A stretch of 21,720 nucleotides of DNA from an uncultured Clostridium sp. GTDB lineage: Bacteria; Bacillota_A; Clostridia; TANB77; CAG-508. The stretch lies in assembly GCA_946491915.1 (NCBI GenBank), contig CAMLYR010000016.1, forward strand, positions 1 to 21,720. The letters run 5' to 3'. The notes under the pieces were generated by a model that had not been told where the DNA came from, ran no database searches, and saw only the letters and a program-made list of their open reading frames with translations. This document shows, piece by piece, positions 6,477 through 11,810 of the stretch. Both the position numbers and the translations under genes were made by a program. Positions within the stretch are counted from its first letter, which is position 1. Each line of letters begins with the position of its first letter.

Positions 6477-7514
6477 TTGGAAAAATATTTGGATTTAAAA
6501 AATGCAACAGATTATTCTAAATTAAAAGTAGCAGGAGAAATTATAAAAAATGGGGGACTTGTGTTATTTCCAACAGAAACCGTATATGGATTAGGAGCTA
6601 ATGGATTGGATGAAAATGCTGTAAAAAAAATATATAAAGCTAAAGGAAGAGAACAAGATAATCCTTTAATTTTACATGTTTCTAATTTTGATATGATACC
6701 TAAAATTGCTAAAAATATATCTGAAATGGAATATACATTAATGAAAGCATTTTGGCCAGGACCATTTACCATTATTTTAAATAGAACAGACAGTGTTCCT
6801 GATATTGTTACTGCAGGACTAGATACAGTAGGTGTCCGTATGCCAAGTGGAATAATTGCTAATAAATTAATTTCTTATGCAGGTGTTCCCATTGCTGCAC
6901 CAAGTGCTAATGTTTCAGGAAGACCAAGTGGAACCAATATTTCTGACATTTTTGAAGAACTTTCTGATAAAGTAGATTATATTGTTGATGGGGGAGAATG
7001 TGAAGTTGGTTTAGAATCCACAGTCGTAAGAGTAGTTGATGGTATTCCAAATATCCTAAGACCTGGTAAAATTTCTCCAGAAGATATTAAAAAAGCAGTA
7101 GGAATTGTAAAAATAGATGAGCATATTTTAAAAAATATAGAAGCTGATGAAAAAGTACTATCTCCGGGAATGAAATATAGACATTATGCACCAAAAGCAG
7201 ATTGTATATTAGTATATAGTGAAGATAATGAAAAAATGATTAAAGAAATCCAAGAAATGATTCCAAAATATACAAATCCATTGGTTATTTCTTGTGATGA
7301 AAATGCTCAATATTATGAGGTGAAAAATAAGATTTTATATGGATCTAAAGAAAATTTAAATGAAATTGCACAAAATATTTTTAAAGATTTAAGAAAAGTA
7401 GATTCTTTTAAACCAGATATTGTTATTATTGAAGGGGTTAAAAATGATGGAATAGGACTTGCCATTATGAATCGATTAATTCGTGCATGTGAATATCATT
7501 ACATAAAAATATAG
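6477..7514 (+). CDS. ywlC: L-threonylcarbamoyladenylate synthase (Sua5/YwlC type)
   Basis: Makes threonylcarbamoyl-AMP from threonine, bicarbonate and ATP, the first step of the t6A37 modification of ANN-decoding tRNAs. The YrdC-like domain (about 1-200) shows FPTETVYGLGANG, KIYKAKGREQDNPL, AAPSANVSGRPSGT and GLESTVV. A linker LSPGMKYRHYAPKA leads to the C-terminal Sua5 domain, so this is the long two-domain form; 345 residues is typical. The start is TTG at 6477: GAAGG lies seven bases upstream and the next in-frame ATG falls inside the catalytic domain. A strong promoter lies just upstream, so it is likely transcribed alone. Confidence 0.93.
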   Translation: MEKYLDLKNATDYSKLKVAGEIIKNGGLVLFPTETVYGLGANGLDENAVKKIYKAKGREQDNPLILHVSNFDMIPKIAKNISEMEYTLMKAFWPGPFTIILNRTDSVPDIVTAGLDTVGVRMPSGIIANKLISYAGVPIAAPSANVSGRPSGTNISDIFEELSDKVDYIVDGGECEVGLESTVVRVVDGIPNILRPGKISPEDIKKAVGIVKIDEHILKNIEADEKVLSPGMKYRHYAPKADCILVYSEDNEKMIKEIQEMIPKYTNPLVISCDENAQYYEVKNKILYGSKENLNEIAQNIFKDLRKVDSFKPDIVIIEGVKNDGIGLAIMNRLIRACEYHYIKI

Positions 7515-7594
7515 GAAAATATTATATATAATCAAGATAAAATCGAATTTTTCTTATATAATCAGAAAAACAAATAAAACATAAAGCGTTTTAA

Positions 7595-7620
7595 GGCAAT
7601 ACAAGTTGGTATTGTCTTTT
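7595..7620 (+). terminator. Terminator after the Sua5-type gene
   Basis: GGCAATAC (7595-7602) pairs with GTATTGTC (7609-7616), one G-T pair, loop AAGTTG, followed by four T. The T-run is short. Confidence 0.6.
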
Positions 7621-7638
7621 GCTATACAAAGAAATGAG

Positions 7639-7684
7639 GCAGGCTTTAAAATATTATAAATAGAGAAAATGTAAAAAAGCCTGC
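7639..7684 (+). promoter_or_regulatory. 9-bp inverted repeat upstream of the sigma factor gene
   Basis: GCAGGCTTT (7639-7647) and AAAGCCTGC (7676-7684) form a perfect inverted repeat around a 28-base AT-rich loop. A T-run appears only about 14 bases later. It could be a second weak terminator or a regulator site. Confidence 0.35.
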
Positions 7685-7718
7685 TATTGTTATATATTTT
7701 TTTAAAAATAATTGTAAC

Positions 7719-7734
7719 AAAAAGATATCTTTTT
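7719..7734 (+). promoter_or_regulatory. 16-bp palindrome directly before the sigma factor gene
   Basis: AAAAAGATATCTTTTT is a perfect palindrome, 30 bp before the sigma factor start codon, and is preceded by TGTAAC (7714-7719). ECF sigma factors usually transcribe themselves from a promoter with an AAC-containing -35 box, so TGTAAC plus this region may be the autoregulated promoter. That reading is inference. Confidence 0.4.
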
Positions 7735-7763
7735 ACACTAATAAAGTGAAAGGGGGAAAGGTT

Positions 7764-8264
7764 ATGCAGAATATGGAAGAAATATATAATAAATATTCAA
7801 AAATTGTATATAAATATATATTCTGCTTAACAGGAAAAGAAGATATAGCTGAAGAAATCGTACAAGAAACATTTTTAGTAGCTGTGGAAAATATTGATAA
7901 ATTTGAATATAAATGCAAATTATCAACTTGGTTATGTCAAATAGCAAAATATATTTGGTTTAATCGATATAAGAAGGAAAAAAAGAGAAAAGAAGTTCCA
8001 ATAAATACTTTAGAAAACACATTATTTACAGAAGAATCTATAGAAGAAAGGGTTAGTCAAAAAGAAGAAAAATTGGAATTATTAAAAAACATACAAAAAC
8101 TAAATGAAGAAACTAGAAATGTGATGTATTTACGAATACTAGGAAATTTAGAATATGAAGAAATAGGGGAGATAATGGGAAAAACCTCTAATTGGGCTAG
8201 AGTTACTTTTTTTCGTGGAAAGCAAAAAATGAAAGGAGATAGAGAAAATGAAAAAGGAATGTGA
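7764..8264 (+). CDS. ECF-type RNA polymerase sigma-70 factor
   Basis: A 166-residue ECF sigma factor that redirects RNA polymerase on an envelope signal. Region 2 spans about 8-75 (FCLTGKEDIAEEIVQETFLVAVENIDKF, then LSTWLCQIAKYIWF); region 4 spans about 108-160 (RNVMYLRILGNLEYEEIGEIMGKT, then NWARVTFFRGKQKMK, the recognition helix). ATG 7764 is chosen over the in-frame GTG at 7746 because the ribosome binding site AAAGGGGGAAAGG overlaps that GTG. The last 17 bases overlap the downstream anti-sigma gene, the usual arrangement for translational coupling and matched amounts. The regulon cannot be predicted. Only regions 2 and 4 are present, which sets it apart from SigA or sporulation sigma factors. 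Confidence 0.92.
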   Translation: MQNMEEIYNKYSKIVYKYIFCLTGKEDIAEEIVQETFLVAVENIDKFEYKCKLSTWLCQIAKYIWFNRYKKEKKRKEVPINTLENTLFTEESIEERVSQKEEKLELLKNIQKLNEETRNVMYLRILGNLEYEEIGEIMGKTSNWARVTFFRGKQKMKGDRENEKGM

Positions 8265-8910
8265 AATTGTGCAAGACTTAATTTTTGGATATTGTGATGG
8301 TACATTAAATTCAGCTTCTAAAGAACTGGTAGAAAAGCATTTAGTGAAATGTGAAGAGTGTAAAAAAGTTTATGAAGAAATCAAAAAAGATAAAAAAATA
8401 GATGATGATGATAAAATTGAAATTGATTATTTAAAAAGAGTCAATAAAAAATTAAAAAGAAAAAAAATCATAATCGTGTTTTCTAGTGTATCCATTATAT
8501 TACTTGTTATTTTACATATTATTGCATTTATTAGTTATTACCATGATCAAACAACCATGGAAATTTTTATGAATAAAGATATTTCTGAAGAACAAATGAC
8601 AAATATTCAAAATCAAATAAAAAATCAAGCGGAAGATGTTGAAATCACATATGTTTCTCCAGAAAAGAAATTAGAAGAAATGAAACAAATATTTAAGGAT
8701 AATCAAGATTTGTTAGCAGGATATGAAGGAGAAAACAATATATTCCCACCATCTTTTATCATAAAAACAAAAACAATACAAGATATGGAAAAGATAGAAG
8801 AAGGTTTAGCAAATATAGAAGGCATTGAAAAAATTATATCTTCTTCAATCAGTAATCCATATATGGCTTTAGTAAATGATTTCATGATTTGGTATACAAA
8901 TTTACATTAA
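8248..8910 (+). CDS. Membrane anti-sigma factor: zinc-finger ZAS domain plus FtsX-like extracellular domain
   Basis: A 220-residue partner of the upstream ECF sigma factor. Residues 1-45 are a zf-HC2/ZAS anti-sigma domain with the H-x3-C-x2-C motif (H31, C35, C38) and C5 nearby. Residues 74-97 form one membrane helix. Residues of about 103-200 outside the cell resemble the extracellular domain of FtsX: MEIFMNKDISEEQM, then VEITYVSPEKKLEEMKQIFK, a DNQDLLAGYEGENN loop, FPPSFIIKTK and a final helix-strand GLANIEGIEKI. FtsX uses this fold to bind peptidoglycan-hydrolase partners, so the domain may sense a hydrolase or wall state. The ZAS/sigma pairing is well supported; the FtsX relation is by eye from motif order and spacing. 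Confidence 0.85.
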   Translation: MKKECEIVQDLIFGYCDGTLNSASKELVEKHLVKCEECKKVYEEIKKDKKIDDDDKIEIDYLKRVNKKLKRKKIIIVFSSVSIILLVILHIIAFISYYHDQTTMEIFMNKDISEEQMTNIQNQIKNQAEDVEITYVSPEKKLEEMKQIFKDNQDLLAGYEGENNIFPPSFIIKTKTIQDMEKIEEGLANIEGIEKIISSSISNPYMALVNDFMIWYTNLH

Positions 8911-8945
8911 ATTCTTAATAAATAAAAAGCTTAATAAAATATTAA

Positions 8946-8974
8946 TTGATAAAATTCCTAATTTATGATATATA
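8946..8974 (+). promoter_or_regulatory. Probable promoter of the zinc-ribbon/DUF2085 operon
   Basis: TTGATA (8946-8951), 17 bp, TATATA (8969-8974), with an overlapping TATAAT at 8971-8976 (19 bp). Either -10 box would give a leader of about 35 bases. Confidence 0.45.
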
Positions 8975-9014
8975 ATTAGTTAGAATAAAATATAGAAAAA
9001 GTTGGAGGAATTTT

Positions 9015-9221
9015 ATGAGATGTCCAAATTGTGGAAGTAGCAATATATCTAGTATTGTTGATACAAAAACCAAAACAAAAGGATTTGATGGTGGAGATGC
9101 TTGTTGTGGATATCTATTGTTTGGATGGCCAGGAATCTTATGTGGACTATGCAATACAGGAGATACAACAACAGAAACCAGAACAACCAATATTTGTAAT
9201 GATTGTGGAAGAAGATTTTAA
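9015..9221 (+). CDS. Small zinc-ribbon protein
   Basis: A 68-residue protein with an N-terminal CPNCG knuckle (3-7) and a C-terminal CNDCGRRF, together a four-cysteine zinc ribbon. Between them is a Gly/Cys-rich hydrophobic stretch (ACCGYLLFGWPGILCGLC) with four more cysteines, which could enter the membrane or bind a second metal. GGAGG precedes the ATG. The TAA stop shares its last base with the ATG of the DUF2085 gene, so the two are translationally coupled. Both products are cysteine-rich and small. No function is known. Confidence 0.8.
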   Translation: MRCPNCGSSNISSIVDTKTKTKGFDGGDACCGYLLFGWPGILCGLCNTGDTTTETRTTNICNDCGRRF

Positions 9222-9595
9222 TGAAAAAGAGTACAAAGATAAAAACTTGGGCATTTTTCATGAGATTAGGAAATCGATGTGGTTGTCATCAAAGAGAAGA
9301 TAGAAGTTTTAAAATAAAAGGCTGGCAATTTCCGATTTGCAGTAGATGTACAGGAATATTAGTTGGACAGTTATTAGGAATTTTAATATATATTTTTCAG
9401 TTTCGAATTCCCGTCTATATATCTTGTATATTTTTATTGATTATGTTTTTAGACTGGTATATCCAATATAAGAAAATTCGAGAATCAACAAATATTAGAA
9501 GATTCATAACTGGAACTTTAGCAGGAATTGCACAGGTTGCTATTTTTATTGAACTTATTTTTTTGATATGGAAATTTATTTCTTTCATGTTATAA
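9221..9595 (+). CDS. DUF2085 small integral membrane protein
   Basis: A 124-residue protein with the DUF2085 signature: GCGCHQREDRSFKIKGWQFP followed by ICSRCTGILVGQ, then three hydrophobic segments (about 45-62, 67-80 and 95-122). The conserved Cys/His set (CH, CxxC) suggests metal binding at the membrane face; family function is unknown. The start is taken at ATG 9221, overlapping the previous stop, rather than the in-frame GTG at 9203, because conserved sequence begins after it and the overlap provides coupling. Length is close to that of the family. Confidence 0.85.
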   Translation: MKKSTKIKTWAFFMRLGNRCGCHQREDRSFKIKGWQFPICSRCTGILVGQLLGILIYIFQFRIPVYISCIFLLIMFLDWYIQYKKIRESTNIRRFITGTLAGIAQVAIFIELIFLIWKFISFML

Positions 9596-9673
9596 AAAAG
9601 GCATATACTACCAAAATCTAAGATTAAGAAACCGAATCTTGTTGCATAGAAAAAATTATACAAAAAAATTGCT

Positions 9674-9702
9674 TTGACTATTTTATTTAAAATATTGATA
9701 TA
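9674..9702 (+). promoter_or_regulatory. Promoter of the NAD(P)HX dehydratase gene
   Basis: TTGACT (9674-9679), 17 bp, GATATA (9697-9702), close to the gene start at 9718. The leader would be under 15 bases, so the GAAGGAAAG ribosome binding site would be almost at the mRNA 5' end. Confidence 0.45.
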
Positions 9703-9717
9703 GAAAAGAAGGAAAGT

Positions 9718-10608
9718 ATGGATACAAATTGTTTAGAATTAACGAATGAAGATTTAAAAGAAATCTTTAAAGAAAGAGAAAAGGATAGTCATAAAGGAAC
9801 TTATGGATATGTAGGCATCATAGGAGGTTGCATGGAATATACAGGAGCTGTTAAATTGGCTAATATGAGCTCTACTGCATTACGAGCAGGTTGTGGCGTC
9901 ATAAGAGTTATTGTTTCTAAATGTATAGAGTCCAGTATTGCTCCATATTTGCTAGAACAAACTATTTCCCCAATAGAGAATGATCAAGAACAAAAAATGA
10001 AATTTAACAAAGAAGAAATTGATAAAGCACTAGATAAATTAAAAGCAGTAGCAATTGGCATGGGATGGGGAAAAGGTAGAGATAATGAGAAGATTTTAGA
10101 ATATATATTGCAAACAAAAGAAATTCCTTGTGTGATTGATGCAGATGGATTAAATACCTTATCTCAAATGAACTTAGATATTTTACAAAAGACAAAATGT
10201 AAAGTGATTTTAACACCACATTTCAAAGAATTTGAACGATTGTCAAAAATACCAATTGAAGAAATAAAGAAAGATCCCATTGAAATTGCGAAAAACTTTG
10301 CTAAAAAACATCATGTTATCTTATTATTAAAAGGAAGTACCACCATTGTTACAGATGGGGCAACTACATATTTAGTAAAAAGAGGTTGCCCAGGAATGGC
10401 AACAGCTGGAAGTGGTGATGTATTATCAGGTGTTTTAGTTGGGATGTTAGGTTATTGTGAGGTCAATGCAAAAACAATAGCAGCAGGTAGCTACTTAGCA
10501 GGTATGGCAGGAGAATTGGCTCAAGAAAAATATACAGATATTAGTATGAAGGCATCTGATACGATTGAAATGATTCCAGAGGCTATAAAAAATATAAGAA
10601 GAATGTAA
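9718..10608 (+). CDS. nnrD: ADP-dependent NAD(P)H-hydrate dehydratase
   Basis: Repairs damaged NADHX/NADPHX hydrates back to NAD(P)H using ADP or ATP. The ribokinase-like fold typical of YjeF C-terminal/CARKD proteins is clear: GYVGIIGGCMEYTGAVKLA at the start, IDADGLNTL, ILTPHFKEFERL, LLLKGSTTIVTDG and the catalytic nucleotide-binding GCPGMATAGSGDVLSGVLVG. At 296 residues it is the single-domain form without the N-terminal NAD(P)HX epimerase domain. ATG 9718 follows GAAGGAAAG. It is convergent with the tyrosine recombinase gene, and a hairpin serves both ends. Confidence 0.92.
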   Translation: MDTNCLELTNEDLKEIFKEREKDSHKGTYGYVGIIGGCMEYTGAVKLANMSSTALRAGCGVIRVIVSKCIESSIAPYLLEQTISPIENDQEQKMKFNKEEIDKALDKLKAVAIGMGWGKGRDNEKILEYILQTKEIPCVIDADGLNTLSQMNLDILQKTKCKVILTPHFKEFERLSKIPIEEIKKDPIEIAKNFAKKHHVILLLKGSTTIVTDGATTYLVKRGCPGMATAGSGDVLSGVLVGMLGYCEVNAKTIAAGSYLAGMAGELAQEKYTDISMKASDTIEMIPEAIKNIRRM

Positions 10609-10611
10609 AAT

Positions 10612-10653
10612 AAAAGCTTAATGTATAATTTTGATATACACTAAGCTTTTTTG
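10612..10653 (+). terminator. Bidirectional terminator between nnrD and xer
   Basis: AAAAGCTTA (10612-10620) pairs with TAAGCTTTT (10642-10650); inside, TGTATA pairs with TATACA. T-runs follow on both strands, fitting its place between convergent genes. Confidence 0.8.
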
Positions 10654-10688
10654 TAGATTTGTCCTAAAATCATTTTCCATTATATATT

Positions 10689-11672
10689 TTATAAATTTGC
10701 TAAAGGATTACTTTCCACTGCATTTCTAACTTGTGAATTATCAACATGTGTATAAATTTCAGTAGTAGAAATACTTTCATGTCCTAAAAGCACTTGTAAG
10801 GCTCTAATATCAACATTTCCATATTGATACATTAATGTAGCAGCTGTATGTCTTAATTTATGTACAGAATATTTATTGGTATCCAGTCCGGCAGCTTGTA
10901 ACTCTTTATTAACAATATATTGCACGGTTCTTTTACTAATTCTTTCACGACGTTCACTTAAAAATAGAGCTTTATGAGAATTTAATTTATCCACTTTGAC
11001 ACCTTCTTTAGGACGTACCTGTAAATATTCACTAATTGCTCTTAAACATGCCTGGTTTAGATAAATGGTTCTTTCTTTATTTCCTTTACCAATAACATTT
11101 AGTTTTGCTTCACTAAAATCAATATCTTTGATATCAATTCCAACCAATTCAGATAAACGAAGCCCACAATTTAAAAATAATGTGATAATGGCATAATCTC
11201 TTTGATAATTACGGTTATCTTCATTTTCAGTAACACTCAATAATCGTTTACTTTCTTCTAAGTTTAAATATTTAGGAAGCCTTTTATCTGCTTTTGGGGT
11301 TTCCAAATTTTGAGCAGGATTGATATCTATTAAATTTGCTTTTTGAGAAAGATATTTAAAAAAGATTCTAATCGTAGATACTTTTCTAGCTCTTGTAGCA
11401 GCTTTACTTCTAAGTTCTATTGCCATATAACTGATAAATGCATGAATATCCTCCAAAGTGATTTTTTTGACAACACTAATAGGGATGTCCTTAATTTCAA
11501 TTTTTGCAAAATCGGTTTCATCTGTCATATGAAAATGAATTTTAATAAATCGAAAAAACATTACTAAATCATAATTGTATTCTTTAATACTATTTGGGGA
11601 TTTATTTAAAATCGTAGCACTATAATCTAAAAAAGAATTAATATAGTCCGGATTTTCTTCTCTATTGAACAT
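10689..11672 (-). CDS. XerC/XerD-type tyrosine recombinase
   Basis: A 327-residue site-specific recombinase. The N-terminal SAM-like core-binding domain (about 5-115) is followed by a complete catalytic domain: R172 in GLRLSELVGI, K196 in GKGNKER, H271 and R274 in HKLRHTAATLMY, H298 in LLGHESISTTE, and the nucleophile Y307 in EIYTHVD. Xer proteins resolve chromosome dimers at dif; some relatives integrate elements. No excision partner, attachment repeats or cargo flank it, and its neighbours are core genes, so a housekeeping Xer role is more likely than an integrase. AAAGGAG precedes the ATG. It is transcribed away from the PBP gene, with both -35 boxes inside one palindrome. Confidence 0.9.
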   Translation of the reverse strand: MFNREENPDYINSFLDYSATILNKSPNSIKEYNYDLVMFFRFIKIHFHMTDETDFAKIEIKDIPISVVKKITLEDIHAFISYMAIELRSKAATRARKVSTIRIFFKYLSQKANLIDINPAQNLETPKADKRLPKYLNLEESKRLLSVTENEDNRNYQRDYAIITLFLNCGLRLSELVGIDIKDIDFSEAKLNVIGKGNKERTIYLNQACLRAISEYLQVRPKEGVKVDKLNSHKALFLSERRERISKRTVQYIVNKELQAAGLDTNKYSVHKLRHTAATLMYQYGNVDIRALQVLLGHESISTTEIYTHVDNSQVRNAVESNPLANL

Positions 11673-11703
11673 ATAATTTTCACACTCCTTTGGTATATAT
11701 AGT

Positions 11704-11732
11704 ATTATATCTTAGTACATTTAAAAAATCAA
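11704..11732 (-). promoter_or_regulatory. Promoter of the tyrosine recombinase gene
   Basis: On the minus strand TTGATT (11727-11732), 17 bp, TATAAT (11704-11709). The -35 box lies inside the left arm of the palindrome at 11723-11758. Confidence 0.7.
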
Positions 11733-11758
11733 CGTCCCCAAATGGACATTGATTTTTT
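11723..11758. promoter_or_regulatory. Palindrome joining two divergent -35 boxes
   Basis: Arms 11723-11737 and 11744-11758 are complementary at 14 of 15 positions around a 6-bp centre; the core is GTCC-CCAAAT-GGAC. Each arm carries a TTGATT -35 box, one for each divergent gene. It could be a shared operator, or in RNA a hairpin with a T-run that would end transcription. Which applies cannot be told from sequence. Confidence 0.6.
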
Positions 11759-11776
11759 TAGTGATTGTGATATACT
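11749..11776 (+). promoter_or_regulatory. Promoter of the class A PBP gene
   Basis: TTGATT (11749-11754), 16 bp, TATACT (11771-11776), with TG one base upstream making an extended -10 box. The ATG at 11811 would be about 28 bases from the transcription start. Confidence 0.6.
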
Positions 11777-11810
11777 ATTGATGAAATTTATTATAAAGGA
11801 AAGTGAATAT

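Noticed and set aside
10689..11672. Phage or ICE integrase
   Set aside because: No attachment repeats, excisionase or cargo; flanked by nnrD and a PBP gene, so a resident Xer protein is more likely.
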